Source: Candidatus Zhuqueibacterota bacterium (GTDB lineage: Bacteria > Zhuqueibacterota > Zhuqueibacteria > Thermofontimicrobiales > Thiofontviventaceae). From it: DNA of 58,796 nucleotides. The stretch spans positions 1-58,796 of the forward strand of contig JAFGDW010000130.1 of the NCBI GenBank assembly GCA_016931935.1, in the 5' to 3' direction. The notes beneath the pieces are model-generated. The model was not told where the DNA came from, did not search any database, and was given only the letters and a program-made list of their open reading frames with translations. A program made the translations under genes and the position numbers. How positions within the stretch are numbered: position 1 is the first letter of the stretch; each line of letters begins with the position of its first letter. Below, one piece after another: positions 25,099-33,823 of the stretch.

Positions 25099-25884
25099 TT
25101 AGGGCACTAAAAATTGTTTGAATTGTACCTCGCCCTTGCCAGATGCAATTTCACTTCCGATTTCAATGCTCGATACAAACCACTCCGGTTTTAGCGCGCC
25201 GGTGGACAGACAAAAATTAAAATATTCGGTCAGATCAATTTTGCCCTTATGTGGAAGTTTTTCAGGTAGCAATGCAATAAAAATCCAGGCACCTTCAGGA
25301 CCGGTGTGATTGCGATCGATAAATACTTCATGACGGCGTCCACCGATCACGGTTTGTGTCCTGAATTTTGATTGAAAGAAATCCATATTAAGGTGATCAA
25401 ACCAAATCATTAATTTTGCGCGGATATTTTCCGGGTGGGGAGTTACACTATCAGTGAAAGTTATATCGGTTGTGGTGTTATAAATACCATTCGCTCTTAT
25501 TACTTTGTAGTCATACTCAATAGTGAATTGTGCGTTTCTTAATGCGATTGGCAGCCGCGGGGATGTCGATTCGTATCCATCATATGGTTTTCGCCCGAAA
25601 ATAATTTCCGGGTAGGATTTGATAACATATGCTGCCGGATTATCAGTTTCCTTTGAAAAATCCCAACGCCAGCCACGGCTCCCGTTCATTGTATCGCAAA
25701 AAATGATTTCTTTCCACGAACCATGGGCAGCAGCAACGTTCCATGTACAATTTTCCACGAGATATTCACCATCGCTGATCCGATCCCACTCTGCGGATTT
25801 TTCGATCTGTGATGAGTGCGTACAGCCGGAAAGTCCAATGAATGCAAATAGGACGCTTATAATCCATATGCGTTGAATTAGCAT
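25099..25884 (-). CDS. GH12-like lipoprotein; putative nucleophile Glu replaced by Lys
   Basis: I choose ATG 25884 (AAGGA eight bases upstream; MLIQRIWIISVLFAFIGLSGC, lipobox LSGC), 261 residues. The order NCTWNVAAA, SYPEIIFGRKP, LPIALRNAQFTIEYDY, GIYNTTTDITF, KLMIWFDH and SIEIGSEIASGKGEVQF matches the family 12 jelly-roll (endoglucanase/xyloglucanase). In GH12 the nucleophile is the Glu in E-x-M-I/V-W; here that position is Lys (AKLMIW). The acid/base-like Glu (GSE) is kept. So it may bind glucan without retaining hydrolysis, or my alignment is off. Lipid-anchored, monocistronic. Confidence 0.65.
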   Translation of the reverse strand: MLIQRIWIISVLFAFIGLSGCTHSSQIEKSAEWDRISDGEYLVENCTWNVAAAHGSWKEIIFCDTMNGSRGWRWDFSKETDNPAAYVIKSYPEIIFGRKPYDGYESTSPRLPIALRNAQFTIEYDYKVIRANGIYNTTTDITFTDSVTPHPENIRAKLMIWFDHLNMDFFQSKFRTQTVIGGRRHEVFIDRNHTGPEGAWIFIALLPEKLPHKGKIDLTEYFNFCLSTGALKPEWFVSSIEIGSEIASGKGEVQFKQFLVP

Positions 25885-26019
25885 ATCGATTATCCTTCGG
25901 AAGCTGTTATTCTTAAACTGATAAAGTGGCGCTATCTTGAATAGAACATTCTTGCACTGGTGTAGCAGGATACGGGAGCGTTTTACATTCATAATGATTA
26001 ACTCCTGTTCGGTGATCAT

Positions 26020-26582
26020 ATGTGTGTGGCAAATCCATTGCCATATTATAGATATAGATGGATGGAAAATAGTGATTGATATTTAATTGGCTATCATGGT
26101 TCGAGGGAATATAGCCTGAGTCTATCGAAGGACTCATCGCAAAGTTCGAGCTTCAGCCAGAGCGAAGTCGATGGCAATTCGCTTAGCTGGTCATTCACAT
26201 AAAGCGGTAATATTTTTACTGTAGCATTCAATTAGAAGTACGTGGAATGCAATCACTTTATACATGATGTACGATAACCACTCTTGTGACAATGCCATTG
26301 TGCTAAAGTTCGCACGTCATTCTTCACTCCGCGCCGCTTCGTTCAGAACGACGACTAATTCACTTGCTTTAATATCATTGACTCTTGTGAAGGTTTTGGG
26401 AGAAAAAGAAATGTAGGTTGTGCTGGTTTTGAGCAAATTGCTATTAAATTGTGCGCATCTAAAACCTTTGTAAGAATTTCCCCGACAAATATGGGTAGCA
26501 TGAAAGACTTGAAAGAACGTGGTTAGTCAGGTAGCATTTGAATTGTCGTATATCGCTTATCGCCCCGTATACATTTAACAAT
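26020..26582. other. Non-coding gap with degenerate CTTCGACT-type repeats
   Basis: 563 bp without a convincing gene, between the GH12-like and antiporter genes. Fragments resembling the CTTCGACT/GCTCAG palindromes appear at about 26125-26175 (TTCGAGCTTCAGCCAGAGCG) and 26300-26345 (CGTCATTCTTCACTCCGCG), without clear ends or target duplications. Confidence 0.45.
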
Positions 26583-27815
26583 TTACTTGTGCTTCTTAAT
26601 AACTTTTATTTCGCCTGCTTTTATAAGCGTTATTTTGGAGACAACGGGACCAAGAATTTCATGAATAATGGTCGCGCCGATGATGACGTTTAAAATAATA
26701 GTTGAAATCGAATGAAAGGTAGGTTGTTGTTGAATGAGCAAAGCCAGGCCGACGACGATACCCCCTTGAGGAATTAATCCGCCGGCAGTATATTTCTGCA
26801 CTGGCAGAGATGATTTTGCAAGTTTTCCGCCCATAAATGTTCCGGCAAATTTACCGGCTGAGCGAAATAAAATAAAAATGATAATGAATAGATAATTGGA
26901 TACCAGCACCGAAAAATCAAGATGCATGGCGCTGATGGTGAAGAATAGCACGAAAATTAGTTCTTCAGTGTATCGTTCGAGAATGTTAAATATTTTTTCT
27001 TTTTTAATATTATAATTGACAACGACAATTCCCATCGTCATAGTTGAAAGCAGTTCGTCCGCACCAAGCAATCCCGCCACACCATAACACAACGCTAACA
27101 AACTAATGATGAGACTGATGAGCACGCCTTCGGATTCTTTTTTGATTACTTTTATCAGAAAATTCAGTAATAAACCAAACAGAATGCCTCCGATAATTGA
27201 ACCCGCTATTTGCAGCAATGGGCGGACAATCGATGCAAGTCCAATGGATTCGTGTTGAATGCACATTCCTGCAAACGATATTGCCAGACTATAATTGATG
27301 ATTCCAAAAATATCATCAAATGCAGCCACGCCCATAATTGTGGATGTAACTTCGCCCTTTGCCTTGTATTCGTGTTCGACGGCCAGCGTCGCTGACGGAT
27401 CGGTCGGTGATGCCAGTGATGCCAATAACAAGGCCAGCGGAATAAAGAAAGCAACCATACCATTTCCGGCGGAAGGAAGCAGTACTGGTCCCAACAGAAC
27501 AAAAAACACGGCGACAAATAGAAATGCAAATTGAGCTTCGAAAATAGTAATATAAATGATCGATTTCCCCAAAATGCGAATTTTGGAAAACAATAATGTA
27601 CCACCGACCGAGAAGGTGATGAATGATAATGCAATATTCGTCACCAAATCGGTATGCACGACAAAGGTTTCGGGCACAAAATGGGTTAACTGCGGATTGA
27701 GAATCAAACCTGCAAGAATATAACCAGTCACTTTGGGCAGTCCGATGCGTGTACATATTTCGCCAACAATAAATCCGGTAAAGATAATGATTCCGATCAG
27801 AAGAATAGGTTGCAT
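26583..27815 (-). CDS. CPA2-family cation:proton antiporter
   Basis: 410 residues, almost wholly hydrophobic with about 11-13 membrane spans, beginning MQPILLIGIIIFTGFIVGEI and then GLPKVTGYILAGLILNP, the signature opening of KefB/NapA-type exchangers. LASPTDPSATLAV (about 134-146) fits the conserved ion-binding region of the Na+/H+ exchanger domain. No C-terminal RCK/TrkA domain, so it is a transporter-only form. Probably exchanges Na+ or K+ for H+ at the inner membrane. Ribosome site weak (AGAGTG). Confidence 0.87.
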   Translation of the reverse strand: MQPILLIGIIIFTGFIVGEICTRIGLPKVTGYILAGLILNPQLTHFVPETFVVHTDLVTNIALSFITFSVGGTLLFSKIRILGKSIIYITIFEAQFAFLFVAVFFVLLGPVLLPSAGNGMVAFFIPLALLLASLASPTDPSATLAVEHEYKAKGEVTSTIMGVAAFDDIFGIINYSLAISFAGMCIQHESIGLASIVRPLLQIAGSIIGGILFGLLLNFLIKVIKKESEGVLISLIISLLALCYGVAGLLGADELLSTMTMGIVVVNYNIKKEKIFNILERYTEELIFVLFFTISAMHLDFSVLVSNYLFIIIFILFRSAGKFAGTFMGGKLAKSSLPVQKYTAGGLIPQGGIVVGLALLIQQQPTFHSISTIILNVIIGATIIHEILGPVVSKITLIKAGEIKVIKKHK

Positions 27816-27995
27816 ATTAATTCACTCTGTATTTATGGGTTGATTACAGCGATTTGTTAAGAAAGTATCGGGATTCCCCGGAATAGAAAAAAGCGACTAT
27901 TTTAGGCGCTAATCGAAAATTCATAGAAATCGTACTTGGATTTCGAATGAAAATTTTGTACTTTGTGTACGTCATGTACATTTTAGAGGTGAAAA

Positions 27996-28247
27996 ATGAT
28001 ACACAAAATTCCTACGGCCGAAGCAAGAAAAAATTTTGCTGATATCGTAAATAATGTTGCCGATGGTAAAGAACCAATTGTTCTTATGCGAAGAGGGAAA
28101 GCTCTTGCTGCTTTGGTCTCTATTGAAGATCTTGAAATTTTACAACGAATTGAAGACCAACAAGATATTGCTGATGCCTGGAAAATCAAAGATGAACCTG
28201 GTGAAAACATTAAGTTATCCGATTTAAAAAAGGAACTTAATCTTTGA
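27996..28247 (+). CDS. Phd/YefM-type antitoxin, apparently orphaned
   Basis: 83 residues, start ATG 27996 with AGAGGTG upstream. The N terminus (IPTAEARKNFADIVNNVADG, then PIVLMRRGKALAALVSIEDL) is the Phd/YefM DNA-binding and dimer fold. The acidic C terminus normally neutralises a RelE/ParE-type toxin. The start of such a toxin overlaps its stop (TTGA), but the toxin breaks off after about 19 residues. As a DNA-binding antitoxin it would still autorepress its promoter. Confidence 0.88.
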   Translation: MIHKIPTAEARKNFADIVNNVADGKEPIVLMRRGKALAALVSIEDLEILQRIEDQQDIADAWKIKDEPGENIKLSDLKKELNL

Positions 28248-28321
28248 AATATACGGTTGAATTAAAGAAATCTGCTGCTAAAACATTACACAAACTCCCC
28301 CTGTCCATTTGGCGTAGTTGA
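28244..28321 (+). pseudogene. Truncated RelE/ParE toxin remnant
   Basis: From TTG 28244 (overlapping the antitoxin TGA) the frame reads KYTVELKKSAAKTLHKLP, the first helix of a RelE/ParE-family toxin, then unrelated residues and TGA at 28319-28321. Only ~19 of the usual ~85-95 residues remain, so the ribonuclease core is gone. The break is at a C run near 28297-28301. Confidence 0.75.
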
Positions 28322-28403
28322 GTTCCAGTCTCGTTGCTGCTAACTTTAAATTGCAATGGTTACGTTTTGAAATCGAAATCAAATTAAAAATAGCTCATTG
28401 AAT

Positions 28404-28766
28404 TTATTTTTTATCTGCCAGCAGCCACTTTGTTGCCGCTTGCTCTGTCCGAAAAACCTGGTATTCCTGATTTTTTTGTTCCCGGTACACTTCATGCATC
28501 CGGGCAAGACCAAACGCCAAATCGTCGGGAGCAACAACAGCGATTTTTGATGGTTTAAACTTCTCACTTTTAGCGATGTCAGCAACATTTTTTAAATCAT
28601 CTGCTGATAAATTCGCACCATGCCGTAAATCCCACAACCGTAATTCATGCTGTTCAAACTTTACAACTTCTTTTATGGCACTGATTAAGTCGTCAGCAGT
28701 TGGCATATCATTAAATCGAATGAAGACAATCCCGTTTATTAAGTCAATCAGATATCTATTACTCAA
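28404..28766 (-). CDS. STAS/SpoIIAA-like small cytoplasmic protein
   Basis: 120 residues, apparently starting at TTG 28766 (AAAGGTG 9 bases upstream). The alternation NRYLIDLINGIVFIRF, DDLISAIKEVVKFEQHELRLWDLR and SKIAVVAPDDLAFGLARMHEVY is typical of stand-alone SpoIIAA/STAS-like domains of unknown role. No signal peptide or membrane span. No operon partner obvious; it lies between the broken toxin and the mannosidase. Confidence 0.6.
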   Translation of the reverse strand: MSNRYLIDLINGIVFIRFNDMPTADDLISAIKEVVKFEQHELRLWDLRHGANLSADDLKNVADIAKSEKFKPSKIAVVAPDDLAFGLARMHEVYREQKNQEYQVFRTEQAATKWLLADKK

Positions 28767-28889
28767 TTATGCACACCTTTCTTGCTTCCTCACTAACATT
28801 GGCAATGAATTCTGAATTAAATTCAATCTTGTTTTTTTGTATGAATTTGCGTATTATAAGTAATTCTTCCTGCTTCGCAATTTTAAAAT

Positions 28890-31490
28890 CTACTTATACG
28901 AATCCCTCAACGTCACAATCTTCACCTTCGTCTTAAAATCCTCCGGCCGCTCCTCGCATTCAAAATTTAACATTTTCCGTTCGCCGGGCAGCAGGTCGAA
29001 ATAATTGTCGGTTAAAAAGCCATCGGCATCGATGCTGAAATAGACATTTTTCGCCAGCTTGTCAGTACTCATGGTAATGCGGTAACCATTGTTCAATTTG
29101 GCGTAGCTGACATCAAGTTTCGGCGTTGGCAATACCAAATTGCGCGGCGTCACAAAATACAGAATGTTGCGGGCAATCTCTTTGTTGTCATTCATAACCT
29201 GAGCCACGACAAACATACGGGTGGTGTCCAATTGCGCGGAGATTGTCGACAATTGCTGTGAAAAATACAGCTTGCTTGTGTTGGCAGCAATGGTTACTGA
29301 TTGTGTGTTTTCCCAGGAGCGAATGCCATCGACATCCATCAGCGTTAGTTTGAGTTGCGCATTCAGTGGTTGCAGTCGGTCGGAAACAATCGTCACGTGT
29401 AATTCGCCATCCTGCTCGCGGGGGAGAACCAGAATGTCCTGATACGTCCGTTTGGCAGCGTAGTGCAACGCTTTCCAGCGGCCGTAATAATCTACGCTCG
29501 ACCATGATGCTACCGGCCAGCAGTCATTGAGTTGCCAGTAAAGCGAGCCCATGCAAAACGGCATGTGTTCGCGATGCGTTTCCATTGCCCGCTGCACGCC
29601 CCACGCCTGCAGCAACTGGCCGACATACAATAACGATTCAAAATCTTTGGGTTCTTTGTAGTAGTGATCCATATACCATTTTATCACCCGGTTGCCTTTG
29701 CCGCTGCGTTGATGCGCCATCATCACTGGAGAGTCAATATCCCAGTCTTCCGGGAGGGTATATTGCTTAACGGATTTAAATTCAGGGAACGATTGAAATC
29801 CATATTCGCTCATGAACCGACCAATGTTTTTGTCGAAATTCTCGAACAGCCGATTGCCGTGCCATACGCCCCAGTAGTGGATGTCACCTGATTTAGCTTC
29901 GATATCAGCGCGCTTGTTAAAATCAGCCAATGGTGATGACGGCCAATACAGCCGATCAGGATCGAATTCGTCGATAATTTCCGGCAGCATTTTGTGAAAC
30001 ACAGCTTCATAATCGTTCCAGATTTGGTCGCGGATCTTTTTATCGTAGCTTTCCTTCCACGTCCAGCCGCCGTCGGTGCCATAGCCCCAGGCTGTGTCGT
30101 TCTCGTTGTTCCCACACCACAATGCAATGCAGGGATGGTTACGCAGCCGTTTGACGTTCTGTATCGCTTCTTCCCGGACATTTTCCAGAAATTCCTGATC
30201 GCCGGGATACATGGCGCAGGCAAACATAAAATCCTGCCAGACCATAATGCCGTGTTCGTCACACAGATCATAGAAAATATCGTTCTCGTAAATGCCGCCG
30301 CCCCAGACACGCAGCATGTTCATGTGGGCATTCACCGCATCCATAATAATCTGCTCGTAGCGCTCCCTTGTAACGCGCGGCACAAAATTATCGCAGGGGA
30401 TGTAATTGGCGCCTTTGGCAAACACCGGTACGCCATTAAGCTCCACATAAAATGACTTGCCGCTCCCATCGGAATCAGGATCACGAACAATGCGTAACGT
30501 GCGTAGGCCGATACGCGTGATGCACTCATCGTGACGCGTTTTTCCGATGCGAACGACGCCCTTCACGGTGTACAAGTGGGGTTCACCCAGTCCATTGCTC
30601 CACCAGCGTTTGGGCTTTTTGATTTCGAACGGCACATTATATGTGTGAATACCGTGTTCCAGCTTCACTTTCTGTTTAGCGATGTCGTCATCGTTGTCAC
30701 CAAGATAAACGTGCAATTCCGCATTATGTGTACCGGTGGCGTTGATTTCGAATTCAGCGGTGAGTTTTGCCAGGTTGTCATCGAGTTGATTTTGCACAAT
30801 CCGCATGCTGAGAATTTTGGTGTTGTTCCAGCCAACAAGCTCCACATCACGCCAAATGCCTGCCGTAATCAATCGCGGACCCCAATCCCAACCGTAATGG
30901 TAGCCAGCTTTGCGAGCGAAAATTGAAACACGTTTATTGCCAAGTCCGCCATTTTCAGATTGATCGTTCACTGCCGGCAAATCGTAACCCAATTCAGCCA
31001 GTTTGGGCAAATCTGTATTAATCGGTGAATGAAAATAAATGCGCAAAATATTTTCACCAGGATGCAAATGCGATTTTGCCTCAACAGTCCATTCGCGAAA
31101 CATATTATCGGTGGATAGAAGTAGCACATCGTTCAGGTAAATATCGGCGTACGTGTCCAATCCTTCGAACGTTAGTTCCAAATGATCCTTTTTCAGGATG
31201 TCATCATCGACCTGAAACGTACGTTGATATTCCCAATCCACTTTATCAATCCATTGCTGTTCGCGTTCATTCATTCGATAAAATGAATCTTTGATTTTTC
31301 CGTCAGCCATTAAATCAGTATGAACCGTACCGGGCACCGTCGCAGGATGCCAGTTTTTTTCATGCGCCTGCCGGAATTGCCATTTCCCCGATAAATTAAT
31401 GCGTACCAAATCCGTTCGTCCGGATTCTCCACACGATTGTAATACTGTAAGCATAGCTAACATTCCTAAAGTAATGATGAAGCGTGACAT
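28890..31490 (-). CDS. GH2 beta-mannosidase, lipoprotein
   Basis: ATG 31490 has GGAGGG eight bases upstream and gives a lipoprotein signal (MLTVLQSC, Cys about 20); 866 residues. Domain order is that of GH2 mannosidases: jelly roll (about 40-200, WEYQRTFQVDDD, GYHYGWDWGPRLITAGIWR), Ig-like sandwich, TIM barrel with acid/base Glu in WCGNNENDTAWGYG and nucleophile Glu in FMSEYGFQSFP, then C-terminal beta domains. It removes terminal beta-mannose from manno-oligosaccharides at the cell envelope. No other mannan gene is adjacent, so it is not in an obvious utilisation locus. Confidence 0.93.
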   Translation of the reverse strand: MSRFIITLGMLAMLTVLQSCGESGRTDLVRINLSGKWQFRQAHEKNWHPATVPGTVHTDLMADGKIKDSFYRMNEREQQWIDKVDWEYQRTFQVDDDILKKDHLELTFEGLDTYADIYLNDVLLLSTDNMFREWTVEAKSHLHPGENILRIYFHSPINTDLPKLAELGYDLPAVNDQSENGGLGNKRVSIFARKAGYHYGWDWGPRLITAGIWRDVELVGWNNTKILSMRIVQNQLDDNLAKLTAEFEINATGTHNAELHVYLGDNDDDIAKQKVKLEHGIHTYNVPFEIKKPKRWWSNGLGEPHLYTVKGVVRIGKTRHDECITRIGLRTLRIVRDPDSDGSGKSFYVELNGVPVFAKGANYIPCDNFVPRVTRERYEQIIMDAVNAHMNMLRVWGGGIYENDIFYDLCDEHGIMVWQDFMFACAMYPGDQEFLENVREEAIQNVKRLRNHPCIALWCGNNENDTAWGYGTDGGWTWKESYDKKIRDQIWNDYEAVFHKMLPEIIDEFDPDRLYWPSSPLADFNKRADIEAKSGDIHYWGVWHGNRLFENFDKNIGRFMSEYGFQSFPEFKSVKQYTLPEDWDIDSPVMMAHQRSGKGNRVIKWYMDHYYKEPKDFESLLYVGQLLQAWGVQRAMETHREHMPFCMGSLYWQLNDCWPVASWSSVDYYGRWKALHYAAKRTYQDILVLPREQDGELHVTIVSDRLQPLNAQLKLTLMDVDGIRSWENTQSVTIAANTSKLYFSQQLSTISAQLDTTRMFVVAQVMNDNKEIARNILYFVTPRNLVLPTPKLDVSYAKLNNGYRITMSTDKLAKNVYFSIDADGFLTDNYFDLLPGERKMLNFECEERPEDFKTKVKIVTLRDSYK

Positions 31491-31608
31491 GGTTTTCCCT
31501 CCAGTTATTAACAAAAACGGGCTAATAATTCGTGACCGTTTTCGAGTTTCAAAATATAAAAGTTATTGGCCAAAATCAAGTAAAAAACATGGTTATCACA
31601 TGTTGAAC

Positions 31609-31769
31609 GTATCCATTCAAAAAATGTGGTGAGTGTACCCTCCGACACCGTTCGTGCCGCGAACGGCTGCGGCACGCCGCTGCGAGACGGCAAGCTCAGG
31701 GTACGGAGCATATCGTTGACTGAGTCCGCCGCGGCGGATCAACATAACCAACTAATATTGAAAGGATAC
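31609..31769. mobile_element. MITE-like element A2, 161 bp, with 8-bp target duplication
   Basis: Left end GTATCCATTCAA (31609-31620), right end TATTGAAAGGATAC (31756-31769). Flanks are a perfect 8-bp direct repeat TGTTGAAC (31601-31608 and 31770-31777). The interior has an inner inverted pair GTACCCT/AGGGTAC and GC-rich palindromes (CCGCGAACGG, GATCCGCC-type). Non-coding. Its reverse complement is closely related to 54194-54389. Upstream of the mannosidase gene. Confidence 0.85.
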
Positions 31770-31974
31770 TGTTGAACGTCAGTAAATATTAAATCAGTAC
31801 ATTTATATTAATCATCTGTAAATTTATTTCTGACATCTCATTTCCAAGTAGATAAAAAATTTTAGCCACAGAATAACACGGATGGAACAAAAAAATATCA
31901 GTGCATATCCGTATTAATCCGTGGATAATTAAATTTCGTCTTCGGGTATTCAGTTAAATCCGCAAAAGACTAAA

Positions 31975-32100
31975 ATGTCATCTTGATCCCGCCGTTTTTT
32001 GGCGGGAGAAGGATCTCTGACCACCAACAGCAACGAGGACAGATATTCATCATTCCGATAAACAGCATCGGAATTCAGAATGACATCCAAGCTGAGCTAA
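31975..32100. repeat. Intergenic inverted repeat (ATGTCAT ... ATGACAT)
   Basis: AATGTCATCTTGATCCC (from 31975) faces TTCAGAATGACATCC near 32083, with an internal CCCGCCGTTTTTTGGCGGG hairpin. Related in style to 49390-49508. No target duplication identified. With 31609-31769 it fills the 715-bp gap between the mannosidase and the IS element. Confidence 0.45.
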
Positions 32101-32229
32101 CTGGATAGCCGGAAATTTCATCCTTTGAAGGAATTAATTCTTACATTACGCTTTTACTCCAAAAAAATATTTCCCAGTCAGGTTTCCTTAATTTTGAGAC
32201 TGACTGGATTTGACAGTCGATCACCACTA

Positions 32230-33501
32230 GTAGATCGTTTCCAAAATAACATTGCATTTTAATATCTTTATTATTATCTTGAATTCAGACAATAGACATA
32301 AATATTGGAGGATTCAAGATGCCCTTAAAAAGTAAACGTGCAAAATTACAGCTTTCAGAAACCGAATTAGAACGACTTGGTAAAATTAGTCGTTCTCGCT
32401 CTGAAAAACAGGCTCGTGTCCAGCGAGCACAAATAATACTGGACTATCATAGCAATATGACAGTGACTGATATAGCGAGAAAACATCGTACTAATCGTCC
32501 CAGAATTGAACGAATCATAAATAAAGCACTACAATTAGGAGCAACTTCAGCTTTGGATGATTTACACCGAACAGGCAAGCCCCAGAATATTACATTCGAT
32601 GCCAAAGCCTGGTTTATTTCGATCGCCTGTCAGAAACCAAAAGATTTTGGACTGGCTTCGGAAACCTGGACAGCAGCAGGTCTAGCTGAATTTATACGTA
32701 ACCACTGTCAACAGGCAGGACATCCATCCCTGACCAAACTTTCAAAAGGGACAGTCACAAAGATATTGGCAAAAACTGAAATTCATCCGGAAAAAATCCA
32801 GTATTATCTGGAACGCCGGGACCCTGCTTTTGAGAATAAAATGCTGCAAGTTCTCCATGTTTATAAAGAAGTTGAACTTATTAAAGAACAAATAGCAAAT
32901 GGACAGGAACAGATCGCTGTTATATTATCCTATGATGAAAAACCAGGTGTTCAGGCAGTAAAAAACATTGCTGCTGAGTTGCCACCAGTACCAGGCAAAT
33001 ATAGTAGTTTTCAAAGAGACCATGAATACAAGCGCCTAGGTACGGTATCAATATTGGCATCAATCGATTTATTGACTGGCCAGATTTATGGTCAAGCCGT
33101 TGATCGTCATCGAAGCAAAGAGTTTATTGACCATTTGCAGTTGCTAGACTCAAGCTACCCTGTTAAATTAAAAATAAAAATAATATTGGATAATCATAGC
33201 GCTCATATTTCAAAGGAAACACAGAAATATTTAACATTACATCCAAACAGATTTGAATTTGTTTTTACACCGACACACGGTTCATGGTTAAACATGATAG
33301 AAATGTTTTTCAGCAAAGTCGCTCGTACATTATTAAGGCACATCAGAGTTAATTCGAAGAATGAATTAAAAGAACGCATAGTTAAATATTTTGATGAATT
33401 GAACCAGTCACCGGTTGTCTTTAAATGGAAGTACAAAATGGACGAAATTTCAATTACTAACTGATATTATTATTAGCAATATTAATTAGGAAACTCACTA
33501 C
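32230..33501 (+). mobile_element. IS630-family insertion sequence, apparently complete
   Basis: The transposase gene is bounded by inverted ends: left GTAGATCGTTTCCAAAATAA (from 32230) and right, read on the minus strand, GTAGTGAGTTTCCTAATTAA (from 33501). They share GTAG, GTTTCC and a later ATTGC. Both ends abut TA dinucleotides (32228-32229 and 33502-33503), as expected for IS630/Tc1-mariner insertion at TA. About 1272 bp. Frame and DDE residues intact, so potentially active. Confidence 0.85.
32319..33464 (+). CDS. IS630-family transposase
   Basis: 381 residues with GGAGG ribosome site. The N-terminal helix-turn-helix (MTVTDIARKHRTNRPRIERI, about 47-66) binds the ends. The DDE catalytic residues are visible as D in LSYDEKPGVQA (about 206), D in IILDNHSAH (about 291) and E in HGSWLNMIEMFFSKVART (about 329), the Tc1/mariner-like signature of IS630. 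Full length, no frameshift. Transposes the surrounding element by cut and paste into TA. Confidence 0.95.
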   Translation: MPLKSKRAKLQLSETELERLGKISRSRSEKQARVQRAQIILDYHSNMTVTDIARKHRTNRPRIERIINKALQLGATSALDDLHRTGKPQNITFDAKAWFISIACQKPKDFGLASETWTAAGLAEFIRNHCQQAGHPSLTKLSKGTVTKILAKTEIHPEKIQYYLERRDPAFENKMLQVLHVYKEVELIKEQIANGQEQIAVILSYDEKPGVQAVKNIAAELPPVPGKYSSFQRDHEYKRLGTVSILASIDLLTGQIYGQAVDRHRSKEFIDHLQLLDSSYPVKLKIKIILDNHSAHISKETQKYLTLHPNRFEFVFTPTHGSWLNMIEMFFSKVARTLLRHIRVNSKNELKERIVKYFDELNQSPVVFKWKYKMDEISITN

Positions 33502-33596
33502 TAGTTCGCGACACACCCAAATGATTTTGAATAAATTATCAACAAACACATCCAATTAATGAATTAATAATTAATGGTAATCATATCTTTGTATCT

Positions 33597-33621
33597 ATCC
33601 TGTTAATCCTGTTTATCCTGT
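33597..33621. repeat. Short tandem-like ATCCTGTTA motif
   Basis: Three ATCCTGT units spaced ten bases apart (ATCCTGTTAATCCTGTTTAT...) in the non-coding gap 33502-33823. This pattern is common in bacterial intergenic DNA; no function can be claimed. Confidence 0.4.
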
Positions 33622-33762
33622 CTAATTTTGTTTTTAAATTGACGCATATTGCCGGTCTACGCCGGAGCAAGATTTTCTAAGTTTGGAATACTTTGTAGCT
33701 GAGTATTTTGAATAATCATTTAAAATAATAATGCTGACAGATAAGGTCAAACCTTTAAAAAC

Positions 33763-33800
33763 AAAAAAATCCCTCCCCGATTGCTCAAGGAGGGATTTTT
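33763..33800 (-). terminator. Rho-independent terminator for the pyruvate:ferredoxin oxidoreductase gene
   Basis: AAATCCCTCC and GGAGGGATTT arms (about 33767-33776 and 33789-33798) with a 12-base loop, flanked by A and T runs on both sides, 24 bp beyond the stop at 33824. Works in both directions in principle. Confidence 0.85.
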
Positions 33801-33823
33801 ACATTTATAATTTTCAGGACAAT

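Noticed and set aside
32230..33501. IS630 transposase as the mover of the MITE-like elements
   Set aside because: Its ends (GTAG...GTTTCC) and TA target differ from the RTATCC ends and 8-bp duplications.
33502..33823. Possible RNA gene in the gap after the IS element
   Set aside because: Only an ATCCTGT motif and the nifJ terminator are visible; no tRNA or known RNA fold recognised.
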